A DNA stretch of 64,000 nucleotides from DSWT01 sp035373625 (GTDB lineage Bacteria > Chloroflexota > Anaerolineae > B4-G1 > SLSP01), in NCBI GenBank assembly GCA_035373625.1, contig DAOSNS010000020.1:1-64000 (forward strand), in the 5' to 3' direction. A program made the translations under genes and the position numbers. A model generated the notes under the pieces. That model made no database searches. It saw only the letters and a program-made list of their open reading frames with translations, and had not been told where the DNA came from. Positions within the stretch are counted from its first letter, which is position 1. The number at the start of each line of letters is the position of its first letter. This document shows, piece by piece, positions 16,926 to 25,677 of this stretch.

Positions 16926-17215
16926 ATGGGAGCATTTCAGCCTGGGAGAAAGCCGGATAAACTTCTGATTTAACCGCAGAGTTCGCCGAGAGCGCGGAGA
17001 AATCTTTGGCAACTCTGCGGACTCTGCACTCTCGGCGGTAAATAGTGCCCCCGTCCTGAAATGCCCCCCGCAACGGTACAGTTTGTCTGTTTCCCCGATC
17101 GGACTATACTGAAAATAGATGCCGGACTTTAACCCCGGCAATCACGTCAATACCCAGAATGATCTGCTGATTCGCCGATTTTACGATTCATTCTCTGCAA
17201 AGAATGTAATCGTAG
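16926..17215. other. Non-coding region with imperfect inverted repeats
   Basis: No plausible gene was seen. From about 16970 to 17042 the words CCGCAGAG and CGCCGAGAG appear on one side and CTCTGCGG and CTCTCGGCGG on the other, forming an imperfect stem. Similar GCAGAG/CACAGAG words occur near 49010 and 52085. Confidence 0.6.
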
Positions 17216-17355
17216 GACTATCTGACTAACGACTACAAGACTATTTTCCAGGACTGTCTGACTAACGACTACAAGACTATTTTCCAGGACTATCTGACTA
17301 ACGACTACAAGACTATTTTCCAGGACTATCTGACTGACGACTATCAAACTATTCT
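17216..17355 (+). repeat. 36-bp tandem repeat upstream of the M42 peptidase gene
   Basis: Three full units and one partial unit of 36 bp (17216, 17252, 17288, 17324) are built from GACTATCT, GACTAAC, GACTACAA and GACTATTTTCCAG. The words match those upstream of thiN and have the same orientation relative to the gene. The tract ends about 8 bp before the AAAGGAGG ribosome site. Confidence 0.92.
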
Positions 17356-17369
17356 CAAAGGAGGAACTG

Positions 17370-18419
17370 ATGACCCTTCCCGATATTCCCATAGATGAAA
17401 CCGTTGAATTTCTCGTCGGCCTGCTGAACACCCCTAGCCCCACCGGCGACACCGAAAAAGCCATCGCCTATGTCGAGCAGGCCGTCCGCGACTTGCCGTT
17501 GACCGCCAGTCGCACCCTCAAAGGCGGTCTGGTCTTAACATGGCCCGGCGACGCAGCCTGTCCGCGCGCCGTGACCGCCCATGTGGATACCCTGGGCGCA
17601 ATGGTCAGGCAGATCAAAAACAACGGGCGCCTGGAATTGACGGCCATCGGTGGGTTCGACTGGCATTCCGTGGAGGATGAAGGCTGCACCATCGCCACGG
17701 CGTCAGGGCAGCTCTACCGCGGCACCATTTTGCCGCTGATGGCCTCGGTGCATATTTTCGGCGCCGAAGCGCGCAATATGGAGCGACGTCAAGAGAACTA
17801 TGAGGTGCGCATTGACGCCCTGACCGCCGATCAAAAGATGACCGAGGCTTTGGGGATTAACGTGGGGGATTTCGTCTACTTCGATCCACGGGTGGAAGTG
17901 ACCAACGGCTTTATCCGCTCGCGGCACCTCGATGACAAAGCCGGTGTGGCGGCCATCTACGGGGCGCTGCTGGCGTTGCACCGTGAGGGCCTGGCGCCGC
18001 GTTATCGGCTGGACGTGCTGATCTCGAATTACGAGGAAGTCGGGCACGGCGGCGCCCACGGTATTCCGGCAGATGTCCAGGAACTGGTGACCGTGGACAT
18101 GGCGGCCGTCGGTGAAGGGCAAAACTCAAACGAGTTCAGCGTGGGCATCTGCGCCAAAGATTCCGGCGGGCCGTATCACCTGGGTCTGCGGCGTCGTCTG
18201 GAGGAATTAGCGCGCGAGCACGGGATTCTTTACCGCGTGGATACCTACCCGAATTACGGCTCCGATGGCGAAGCGGCCTGGCGCGCCGGCGCCGACCTCA
18301 AAGTCGCGCTGATGGGGCCGGGGATAGACGCTTCCCATGCCTACGAACGCACGCACCGCGAATCCATCAAAGCGACCGCGCAATTGCTTGTTGCCTACCT
18401 TCTCACGGAGAAACTCTAA
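17370..18419 (+). CDS. M42 family metallopeptidase (glutamyl aminopeptidase/FrvX-like)
   Basis: The 349-residue cytoplasmic enzyme starts after AAAGGAGG. It carries the co-catalytic metal site of the M42 family: AHVDTLG (His71, Asp73), LDDKAG (Asp188 bridging), EEVGHGG (Glu222/Glu223 catalytic base and ligand), VDMAAVG, and SHAYERTH (His323). These enzymes form large tetrahedral aminopeptidase assemblies that finish peptide degradation. An insert follows the AHVDT motif, as normal for this family's dimerisation domain. It stands alone between repeats and truD; the substrate preference (acidic or general) is not readable from sequence. Confidence 0.9.
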   Translation: MTLPDIPIDETVEFLVGLLNTPSPTGDTEKAIAYVEQAVRDLPLTASRTLKGGLVLTWPGDAACPRAVTAHVDTLGAMVRQIKNNGRLELTAIGGFDWHSVEDEGCTIATASGQLYRGTILPLMASVHIFGAEARNMERRQENYEVRIDALTADQKMTEALGINVGDFVYFDPRVEVTNGFIRSRHLDDKAGVAAIYGALLALHREGLAPRYRLDVLISNYEEVGHGGAHGIPADVQELVTVDMAAVGEGQNSNEFSVGICAKDSGGPYHLGLRRRLEELAREHGILYRVDTYPNYGSDGEAAWRAGADLKVALMGPGIDASHAYERTHRESIKATAQLLVAYLLTEKL

Positions 18420-18464
18420 ACAGGATTTACCGGGGGATATGCTGACTGTATTTCTTGGGGACGA

Positions 18465-19550
18465 ATGATGCTCAACTGGCAAATTCCGTATCTGACCCCG
18501 GATCTACCGGGAACCGGCGGCAAGCTGCGCGTCGAGATTGATGATTTCATCGTCGAAGAAGTGCCGGCCTACGAACCATGCGGCACAGGCGAGCACACCT
18601 TCTTCGGCGTGGAAAAGCGCGACATCTCCACACTCGCACTCATCCACCAGCTTGCCCAGGCGTTGGGCGTTGCCGAACGTGACATCAGTTGCGCCGGGCT
18701 GAAGGACGCGCGCGCCGTAGCACGACAAACCTTCTCGGTGCAGTGGGTGCCGCCGGAGAAGTTGATGACGCTCACCCTGGACAAAGCGCGGATTCTCTGG
18801 GCAAAGCGCCACACCAACAAACTGCGCAGCGGACATCTGCGCGGCAATCGCTTCACGCTGCGCATCCGCGATGTGGCGCCGGACGCCGGGGCGCGCACGT
18901 CCGCCATCGCCGGGCAGTTGCTTGCACGTGGCGTCCCCAATGGCTATGGGCGACAGCGTTTTGGTAATCGCGGCAACAATCACGAGATGGGATTGTTGCT
19001 GTTGCGCAATGACCGCGCGGCACTCAGAACCCACGGCATCCACCACCTCTCCTACAAAATGCGGCAGTTCCTCATCAGTGCAGTGCAGTCGGCGCTTTTC
19101 AATGCCCTGCTTGCAGCCCGGATCGAGCAGGGCTTGCTGGATGACGTGCTCCCCGGCGATGTCGCCCGCAAGGAGGATACCGGCGGTATCTTTATCGTGG
19201 AAGATGCGGAGGCCGAACGCCCGCGCGTCAAAGCATGGGAAATCAGCGCCACCGGCCCGATTTACGGCTACAAGATGCTCGCCGCACAGGCCGAAGCCGG
19301 GGCATTGGAAGCGCGCATCCTGGAAGAGGCCAGCATTGCCCTGGCGGACTTTCGCCCGTTTCAAGCGAAGGGCAGCCGCCGTCCATTGCGTTACTATCCT
19401 GAGGGATTATCGTGGCAAATGGAAGGGGCAGATACACTCACACTTTCGTTTTTCGCACCTAAAGGCGCGTATGCCACATCGTTGCTGCGTGAATTGATGA
19501 AAACAGAGGTGACGTTAGAGGTAGAGGATGAAATTGACGAGGGGGCTTAG
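18465..19550 (+). CDS. truD: tRNA pseudouridine(13) synthase TruD
   Basis: The 361-residue protein fits TruD in length and order: KLRVEIDDFIVEEVPAYEPCG, HTFFGVEKRDIST, CAGLKDARAVARQTFSV (the Asp of GLKD is the catalytic residue), HTNKLRSGHLRGNRF, and the TRUD-insert region NGYGRQRFGN. It isomerises U13 of tRNA(Glu). Two adjacent ATGs (18465 and 18468) share the same GGGGACGA site; either could be used. No clear operon partner; 45 bp separate it from the peptidase gene. Confidence 0.95.
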   Translation: MMLNWQIPYLTPDLPGTGGKLRVEIDDFIVEEVPAYEPCGTGEHTFFGVEKRDISTLALIHQLAQALGVAERDISCAGLKDARAVARQTFSVQWVPPEKLMTLTLDKARILWAKRHTNKLRSGHLRGNRFTLRIRDVAPDAGARTSAIAGQLLARGVPNGYGRQRFGNRGNNHEMGLLLLRNDRAALRTHGIHHLSYKMRQFLISAVQSALFNALLAARIEQGLLDDVLPGDVARKEDTGGIFIVEDAEAERPRVKAWEISATGPIYGYKMLAAQAEAGALEARILEEASIALADFRPFQAKGSRRPLRYYPEGLSWQMEGADTLTLSFFAPKGAYATSLLRELMKTEVTLEVEDEIDEGA

Positions 19551-19564
19551 CTTCGTCCCCTTCG

Positions 19565-19790
19565 CCGTGTTGCGTTGATGGTTCCCGGCATTGTTGACGA
19601 CGCTCACGCCGGTTCCTCTCGAATCATCGCCTCATCCACCGTCGTGCAAACCCTGGGCGGCGGCATACGGCGCCATTTCACACAACGAGACATCGGCCAG
19701 CCGCGCCGCGTGCCAGAGCGAGATCCCCCCGGTTTGAACAACGCCAGTGCCCTCAAAGAATTTTCTAAGCCTGTGCTAATGGCTTGTTAA
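19565..19790 (-). pseudogene. Decayed UPF0175/DUF3368-type toxin-antitoxin pair
   Basis: The minus strand shows antitoxin-like sequence LENSLRALALFKPGG, then, after a one-base frame change at the G6 run (19728-19733), ISLWHAARLADVSLCEM and YAAAQGL. This resembles the core of UPF0175 antitoxins (GxISLxxAAxLAxxS). Just after it, VSVVNNAG resembles the start of the PIN-type DUF3368 toxin, followed by loss of the frame. Most of the toxin is missing. This is read by eye and needs a profile search. The remaining part of this gap up to ftsH (19791-19915) holds A/T-rich promoter-like DNA only. Confidence 0.35.
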
Positions 19791-19915
19791 TAATTCTATG
19801 TAATAATAACCATGTGGGGGATGGTGATGGAATGGAATCTATTACAAAGGGATTCGGGACCGGTGAACATTCCCACTCGCGCCCCCTGATCCCTAATCAC
19901 TTTTAAGGGGAAAAT

Positions 19916-21748
19916 ATGGACAAAAAAACAAAGCAAAAAGCAAGATTCTCCGCAGCCTACCTGGTTGTGGCGATTCTGTTAACCGTGCTTTTCCAGGAGT
20001 TGGTATTTCGTCCTCTGGTCATCCGTTGGACAGAAGTGCCGTATAGCCAGTTTCTCAAACAGTTGGAGGCCGGGGAGATCGCCGAAGTCACGTTGACGAC
20101 GGATCGCATCATGTACACCTGCTGCGGTGATACCGGGCAGCCGCCCCGTGTCAACAACGTTGTGCGCGTCGAAGACCCCGACTTGATCCAACGCCTGGTG
20201 GCCGCCGGCGTGACATTCTCCGCTCAAGCACCCACCAACGCCCTGTTGCCCACGCTCCTGGGATGGATCATCCCGATGTTGCCCCTGGCCGTGATCTGGT
20301 ACTACGGTATGCGGCGGATGGGGCAGACCGGCATGGATGTGCTCTCCATCGGCAAGAGCAAAGCGCAGGAAATCACCGGCGAGAAAACCGGCATTAAGTT
20401 CGAGGATGTCGGCGGGGTGGAGGAAGTCGCCGTTGAGCTAAAAGAAATCATTGACTTCCTCAAGGACCCTGAACGCTTTACGCGCCTGGGCGCGAAGCTC
20501 CCCAAGGGCGTGCTGCTGGTCGGGCCGCCGGGCACGGGCAAGACCCTGTTGGCGAAGGCCACCGCCGGCGAAGCGGGTGTACCTTTCTTTTCCATCAGCG
20601 GCTCCGATTTTGTGGAGATGTTTGTGGGTGTCGGTGCGGCGCGCGTGCGCGATTTGTTTGAGCAGGCCAAACGCCGCGCGCCCTGCATTGTCTTTATTGA
20701 TGAAATTGACGCCATCGGGCAATCGCGCACCACGGTGGGAGCGATCGGCACCAATGACGAGCGAGAGCAGACGCTCAACCAGCTTTTGTCGGAGATGGAC
20801 GGTTTCCAACCCAACCAGGGTGTCATCATCATGGCCGCGACGAACCGGCCGGAAATTCTCGACCGGGCGCTGCTCCGTCCGGGGCGCTTCGATCGTCAAA
20901 TCCAGGTGGGCCTGCCGACCGAGGCCGGACGGCGGCAAATCCTCAGCATCCACACCAAAAATGTGCAACTGGCGCAGGATGTGGACCTGGACCGCGTGGC
21001 GCAGATCACCGCCGGTTTCTCGGGCGCCGACCTGGCGAACATCGTCAACGAGGCAGCGTTGCTGGCGGTGCGCGCCGGGCGCGACGCCGTGACGATGAAC
21101 GATTTCGATCTCGCCATCGAGCGTGTGGTCGCCGGTTTGCAGCGCAAAGTCACACTCAAGCCCGAACTCAAGCGCCGCGTGGCCTATCACGAGGCGGGAC
21201 ACGCGCTGGTGGCACAAGTGCAGCCGGATACCGATCCCGTGCACAAAGTCAGCATCATTCCCACGGCCAAAGGGGCGTTGGGCTACACGCTGCAAATGCC
21301 CGAAGAGGACATCTACTTGATGAGCAAGCGTGAACTGGAAGAACGTCTGGCGGTGATGCTCGGTGGACGCGCGGCGGAACTGCTCGTCTTCAACGACACA
21401 TCCACAGGCGCGGCGAACGACCTGGAGGTGGCTACCGCGTTGGCGCGGCGGATGGTGACGGAGTTTGGGATGACGGAAGCCCTGGGTCCGGTGCGCTATG
21501 CAATGGAAGCTGGCATGGGCTATCTGGGACGCACGGACATGCTGCGGCAAGACCTCAGCCCGGAAACGGCAACGTTGATTGACAAAGAGACGCGGCGCAT
21601 CATCGAAGAAGCCCAACAGCGTGCTGTGGAACTGTTGCGACAGCATATAGACGCCCTGCACGAGATCGCACGCATCTTGCAAGAGAAGGAAATCATCAGC
21701 GGCGATGAGATCAAACGCCTGGCCCAAAAACCGGCGGCGGCTGCCTGA
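19916..21748 (+). CDS. ftsH: ATP-dependent zinc metalloprotease FtsH
   Basis: The 610-residue protein begins after AAGGGGAAAAT. It has an N-terminal membrane segment (AAYLVVAILLTVLFQELVF), a short extracytoplasmic region, and a second membrane segment near residues 108-130. The AAA module follows: Walker A GPPGTGKT (203-210), Walker B IVFIDEIDAIG, and second-region-of-homology NRPEILDRALLRPGRFDR. The zinc protease motif HEAGH is at 425-429. It degrades misfolded membrane proteins and selected regulators as a hexamer. Length and domain order match the family. The extracytoplasmic part has an unusual CCG pair (MYTCCGDTG). Confidence 0.97.
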   Translation: MDKKTKQKARFSAAYLVVAILLTVLFQELVFRPLVIRWTEVPYSQFLKQLEAGEIAEVTLTTDRIMYTCCGDTGQPPRVNNVVRVEDPDLIQRLVAAGVTFSAQAPTNALLPTLLGWIIPMLPLAVIWYYGMRRMGQTGMDVLSIGKSKAQEITGEKTGIKFEDVGGVEEVAVELKEIIDFLKDPERFTRLGAKLPKGVLLVGPPGTGKTLLAKATAGEAGVPFFSISGSDFVEMFVGVGAARVRDLFEQAKRRAPCIVFIDEIDAIGQSRTTVGAIGTNDEREQTLNQLLSEMDGFQPNQGVIIMAATNRPEILDRALLRPGRFDRQIQVGLPTEAGRRQILSIHTKNVQLAQDVDLDRVAQITAGFSGADLANIVNEAALLAVRAGRDAVTMNDFDLAIERVVAGLQRKVTLKPELKRRVAYHEAGHALVAQVQPDTDPVHKVSIIPTAKGALGYTLQMPEEDIYLMSKRELEERLAVMLGGRAAELLVFNDTSTGAANDLEVATALARRMVTEFGMTEALGPVRYAMEAGMGYLGRTDMLRQDLSPETATLIDKETRRIIEEAQQRAVELLRQHIDALHEIARILQEKEIISGDEIKRLAQKPAAAA

Positions 21749-21793
21749 GAGTCAGGTAAAGTTTGTCATAGTGGTAAGGTAACGCCTGACCTG

Positions 21794-21821
21794 TTGCAAA
21801 GCCCGATTTTGGCGGTAGAAT
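21794..21821 (+). promoter_or_regulatory. Putative promoter of rnc
   Basis: TTGCAA (21794-21799), a 16-bp spacer and TAGAAT (21816-21821) lie about 110 bp before rnc. The initiating base would be just at the start of the 21830-21850 hairpin. Confidence 0.45.
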
Positions 21822-21829
21822 AGAAAAAA

Positions 21830-21850
21830 TCGGGGTACGGCGTACCCCGA
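21830..21850 (-). terminator. Perfect hairpin in the ftsH-rnc gap, terminator-like on the minus strand
   Basis: TCGGGGTAC-GGC-GTACCCCGA forms a 9-bp perfect stem. On the minus strand it is followed by TTTTTT, a classic intrinsic terminator, although no minus-strand gene is upstream. On the plus strand it would sit at the 5' end of the rnc transcript. Confidence 0.6.
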
Positions 21851-21933
21851 AACGTTGTATCGTGTCAACATTCAAACGTCAAGAAAGATTCGCGTACAAG
21901 ATTAGCGGTTATTTCTTTACTAAGGAATAGACC

Positions 21934-22638
21934 ATGGTTGAGGGTGAAAACCCCTTACTGGAAATCCAAAAGCGGCTGAATTATCATTTTACACAACTCG
22001 AACTGCTGGAACTTGCCCTGACGCATCCTTCGTATGCTCATGAGCATCCCGAAGTGGGGGGCGAGGAACATCACAACCAGCGTTTGGAATTCCTGGGCGA
22101 TGCGGTCGTGAATTTCCTGGTCGCGGCCTGGCTCTATCGCACCTATCCCGATTTCCCCGAAGGCCCTTTAACACGTCTACGTGCGACACTGGTTTGTACG
22201 ACGACGCTGGCCTCGCTGGCGCAACGCCTGGGACTCGGCGAGGCGTTGCGTCTGGGCCGTGGGGAGCAGGAAAGCGGCGGGCAGACGCGGGTGGCGAACC
22301 TCTGTGACGCTATGGAAGCCCTCGTCGGGGCACTTTATCTTGACGGTGGTTTAGAAGCTGCCTGGCAAAGCCTGGAACCGTGGTTTGTGCAGGAAATCCA
22401 GACGATCCTGCACGCCGGCGCCGACGTGGATGCCAAGTCGCGCTTTCAAGAATGGGCGCAGGCAAAACTGGGCATCACGCCTGCCTACCGGATCGTCGCC
22501 GAGAGCGGCCCCGATCACGCGAAACTGTTTACCGCTCAGGTATTGCTACGCGGACAGGTGGCCGGTGAAGGTCAGGGTTCCAGCAAACGTCTGGCCGAGC
22601 AATCCGCCGCTCAAGCCGCCCTCAATGCTCTGTCTTGA
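21934..22638 (+). CDS. rnc: Ribonuclease III
   Basis: The 234-residue protein starts at ATG 21934 with an AAGGAA site. The nuclease domain has ALTHPSYAHE and the signature HNQRLEFLGDAVVNFLVA (about residues 46-63), with the acidic residues for metal binding and a second acid cluster in DAMEALVGALYLDGG. The C-terminal double-stranded-RNA-binding domain (about 160-234) ends with GSSKRLAEQSAAQAALNAL. It processes rRNA precursors and regulatory RNAs. A heptamer tract begins directly after its stop codon. Confidence 0.97.
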   Translation: MVEGENPLLEIQKRLNYHFTQLELLELALTHPSYAHEHPEVGGEEHHNQRLEFLGDAVVNFLVAAWLYRTYPDFPEGPLTRLRATLVCTTTLASLAQRLGLGEALRLGRGEQESGGQTRVANLCDAMEALVGALYLDGGLEAAWQSLEPWFVQEIQTILHAGADVDAKSRFQEWAQAKLGITPAYRIVAESGPDHAKLFTAQVLLRGQVAGEGQGSSKRLAEQSAAQAALNALS

Positions 22639-22940
22639 GTGCTGGAAACTGGATACTGGATGCTGGATGCTGGATANNNNNNNNNNNNNNNNNNNNNNNN
22701 NNNNNNNNNNNNNNNNNNNNNNNNNNNNNNNNNNNNNNNNNNNNNNNNNNNNNNNNNNNNNNNNNNNNNNNNNNNNCTGGATGCTGGATGCTGGATGCTG
22801 GATACTGGATGCTGGATACTGGATGCTGGATGCTGGATGCTGGATACTGGATGCTGGATACTGGATGCTGGATACTGGATGCTGGATACTGGATACTGGA
22901 TGCTGGAAACTGGATGCTGGATGCTGGAAACTGGATGTTG
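22639..22940 (+). repeat. CTGGATR heptamer tandem repeat
   Basis: The 7-bp word CTGGATG/CTGGATA is repeated about 25 times around an N gap, with a few variants (CTGGAAA, TTGGAAA). It lies between rnc and clpC. The open frames it produces in several phases (WMLDAGYWMLD and similar) are artefacts of the period. Confidence 0.97.
22677..22776. other. Assembly gap (100 N) within the heptamer repeat
   Basis: Exactly 100 N interrupt the CTGGATR tract, so the real array length is unknown. Confidence 1.
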
Positions 22941-23003
22941 GAAACCAGATACCGAGAACCGGAGACCGGATATCGGGGAATGTTACCCATTACTCATTTC
23001 TCA

Positions 23004-23042
23004 TTCCCAATCCCTAATCCCCAATCCCTAATCCCTAATCCC
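23004..23042 (+). repeat. CCCTAAT heptamer repeat upstream of clpC
   Basis: About five copies of CCCTAAT/CCCCAAT lead straight into the clpC ribosome site (CTGAGGAAA). It is a second heptamer family next to the CTGGATR array. Confidence 0.9.
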
Positions 23043-23055
23043 TGAGGAAAACCCT

Positions 23056-25548
23056 ATGATGCGTTTCGATCGTTTTACTGAGCGTGCTCAAGAAGCCGCA
23101 CAACGGGCCGTCGAGCTGATGACGCGCTACGGTCACAGTCAGGTGGATGTCGAACACCTGCTCCTGGCGTTGATCCAACAACAGCAGGGGACCGTCCCGG
23201 CGCTGTTGCTGGAAATGGGGGCCAACCCCAATCAACTCGCCGATGCGCTGGACATGCTGCTGCGGCAGAATTCACGCCCCGGCATCTACGGTGCCGGCGG
23301 CGGGCAGCAGATTTTTATCACGCCGCGCGTCAAGCGCGTGCTTGACCTCAGCCAGGAAGAGGTCACCAACCTCAAGGATGAGTACATCTCCACCGAACAC
23401 TTGTTTCTGGCGATCACGTTGGAACGCAACACGGCGGTTGCGCGGCTCCTGGCGGATAACAATATCACCCATGATCGGACGCTGGAAGTGGTGAAGAAAA
23501 TGCGCGGCGGTCAGCGGCTCACCAACCCGCAGGCCGAGTCCCAGTTCCGCGTCTTGACGCGCTTCAGCCGTGACCTCACCCAGGCGGCGCGCGAACAGAA
23601 ACTCGATCCCGTCATCGGGCGGGAGAGCGAAATCCAGCGCGTCATCCAAATCCTCGTGCGGCGCACCAAGAACAACCCCGTGCTCATCGGCGAACCGGGC
23701 GTGGGCAAGACGGCCATCGTCGAAGGGCTGGCGCAGAAAATCGCCAACGACGACGTTCCTGAAATCCTCAAAGGCAAGCGGCTGCTGCTGCTCGACCTGG
23801 GCGCATTGGTCGCCGGGACGCGCTTCCGCGGCGAGTTCGAGGAGCGGCTCAAAGCCATCCTCGAAGAAGTGCAGAAGGCCCAAGGCGAGATCGTCCTGTT
23901 TATTGATGAGCTGCACACCGTCGTCGGCGCAGGGAACGCCCAGGGGGCGCTGGACGCCTCCAACATGATCAAGCCGGCGCTGGCGCGTGGCGAATTGCAG
24001 TGCATCGGCGCGACGACGCTGGATGAATACCGGCAATACATCGAAAAAGACGGCGCATTGGAACGCCGCTTCGCGCCGGTTTTCGTGGATGAACCTTCGG
24101 TGGAAGACACAATCGCCATGCTGTACGGCTTGCGCGACCGTTACGAGGCGCATCACAAAGTACGCATCTCCGACGAGGCCGTGGTCGCTGCGGCGCGGCT
24201 GGCCCACCGTTACGTCACCGACCGGCATCTTCCCGACAAAGCCATTGACATCCTGGATGAGGCCGCCGCGCGCCTGCGCGTGGCCCTCTACACCCTGCCG
24301 CCGGACCTCAAACAAATGGAAGCGGAAATCAATCGCCTGCGCGTTGAAGAAGAGGCCGCCGGCAACATGCGTGACTACGAGCGCGCCGCCGAGCTAAAGG
24401 TCCAACGTCTGCGTGAGGAGCAAAAGTTCACCGAGCAGCGCGAAGAATGGCTCAGCCGCCATCAACTGGATGAGCTTGTCGAGGCGCAGGACATTGCGGC
24501 GGTCGTTTCGGCGTGGACCGGCATCCCCGTCTACCAGGTTCTGGAGAAGGAAGCCGACAAACTGTTACGTATGGAAGAAGCCCTCCAACAGCGCATCATC
24601 GGACAGGATGAAGCCATCAGCGCGATTGCCGACGCCATCCGCCGGGCACGCGCCGGACTGAAAGACCCGCGCCGGCCCATCGGCAGTTTCCTCTTCCTGG
24701 GGCCTTCGGGCGTGGGCAAAACGGAGACAGCCAAAGCCCTGGCGGCATTCCTCTTCGATGATGAAGATGCGCTGCTGCGGATTGATATGAGCGAATACCG
24801 CGAGAGCCATACCGTCTCGCGGCTCTTCGGTGCGCCGCCGGGCTACGTGGGCTATGACCAGGGCGGACAGTTGACCGAGTCGGTACGTCGGCGTCCTTAC
24901 CAGGTGGTGCTTTTCGACGAAATCGAAAAGGCGCACCCGGACGTGTGGAACGCGCTGTTGCAGATCCTCGACGAAGGCCGACAAACCGATGGACAGGGGC
25001 GCGTGGTGGATTTCCGCAACACGGTCGTCATCATGACCTCGAATATCGGGACAAGCTACGGAAAGCGTGGCGGCGCATTAGGATTTGCGCGCAGCGACGA
25101 TCAACAGGAAGAAGAAGCGCGCCGTCGCACGCTCGCGGCTCTCAAGGAAACCTTCCGCCCGGAGTTTATCAATCGCGTGGATGAGATCATCGTCTTTGCC
25201 AACCTCACGTTGGACGATGTGAGCCGCATTGTGGATTTGCAAATGCAGGAAGTCCAGAAGCAACTCGCCGATTACAACCTGCACGTGACCCTGACGCCGG
25301 CGGCCAAGCGTTGGTTGGCCGAACATGGTTTCGACCCCCAGTTTGGGGCGCGACCCCTGCGGCGGGTGATCCAACGGCATGTCGAAAGTCCGCTGAGCGT
25401 GCAAATCCTGCGGGGTAATTTCGGCGCCGGCGCGCACATTCTGGTAGATGTGGGCGCCGAGGGATTGGAATTTTGCGAAGAAGCCTCGGCCCTCTTCCCG
25501 GCAATGGCATCTTCACCGGAACCCCAAGAGGTCGAGGCCGATTCTTGA
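23056..25548 (+). CDS. clpC: ClpC/ClpB-type AAA+ unfoldase
   Basis: The 830-residue protein starts MMRFDRFTERAQEAAQ, typical of ClpC. It has the Clp N-domain repeats (1-150), first AAA module with GEPGVGKT and FIDELHTVVGAG, and a short middle region. The middle includes MRDYERAAELKVQRL, which resembles the UVR-like motif of ClpC rather than the long coiled coil of ClpB. The second AAA module has GPSGVGKTETAKAL and LFDEIEKAHPDVWN. Such proteins unfold substrates for ClpP or disaggregate them. The middle region is shorter than in ClpB, so ClpC is preferred, but a dedicated comparison would settle it. The two repeat tracts before it form a long leader. Confidence 0.88.
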   Translation: MMRFDRFTERAQEAAQRAVELMTRYGHSQVDVEHLLLALIQQQQGTVPALLLEMGANPNQLADALDMLLRQNSRPGIYGAGGGQQIFITPRVKRVLDLSQEEVTNLKDEYISTEHLFLAITLERNTAVARLLADNNITHDRTLEVVKKMRGGQRLTNPQAESQFRVLTRFSRDLTQAAREQKLDPVIGRESEIQRVIQILVRRTKNNPVLIGEPGVGKTAIVEGLAQKIANDDVPEILKGKRLLLLDLGALVAGTRFRGEFEERLKAILEEVQKAQGEIVLFIDELHTVVGAGNAQGALDASNMIKPALARGELQCIGATTLDEYRQYIEKDGALERRFAPVFVDEPSVEDTIAMLYGLRDRYEAHHKVRISDEAVVAAARLAHRYVTDRHLPDKAIDILDEAAARLRVALYTLPPDLKQMEAEINRLRVEEEAAGNMRDYERAAELKVQRLREEQKFTEQREEWLSRHQLDELVEAQDIAAVVSAWTGIPVYQVLEKEADKLLRMEEALQQRIIGQDEAISAIADAIRRARAGLKDPRRPIGSFLFLGPSGVGKTETAKALAAFLFDDEDALLRIDMSEYRESHTVSRLFGAPPGYVGYDQGGQLTESVRRRPYQVVLFDEIEKAHPDVWNALLQILDEGRQTDGQGRVVDFRNTVVIMTSNIGTSYGKRGGALGFARSDDQQEEEARRRTLAALKETFRPEFINRVDEIIVFANLTLDDVSRIVDLQMQEVQKQLADYNLHVTLTPAAKRWLAEHGFDPQFGARPLRRVIQRHVESPLSVQILRGNFGAGAHILVDVGAEGLEFCEEASALFPAMASSPEPQEVEADS

Positions 25549-25565
25549 TTTCCAGAAAATAAAAT

Positions 25566-25647
25566 ATAATAGGGATGTAAGGAGGTGATGCTCTGGGATA
25601 ATACAAAGACATCGGTAGGCTCCACTGTTGTACATTATTATACTTAA
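25566..25647 (+). CDS. Possible 19-residue leader peptide before the BMP lipoprotein gene
   Basis: A TATAAT box (25565-25570) is followed by a near-perfect ribosome site TAAGGAGGTG and an ATG at 25588. The frame reads MLWDNTKTSVGSTVVHYYT and stops at 25645-25647, 30 bp before the lipoprotein gene. The strong site makes translation plausible. No repeated regulatory codon run is obvious, so a regulatory role is only a possibility. Coordinates here include the promoter box; the reading frame is 25588-25647. Confidence 0.3.
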
Positions 25648-25677
25648 CTTACTTTGCAAAAAACAGGAGGATTACGA

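Noticed and set aside
22635..23045. Coding frames rich in W, M, L, D, A, G, Y around the CTGGATR array
   Set aside because: They are open in several frames because of the 7-bp period, and cross an N gap.
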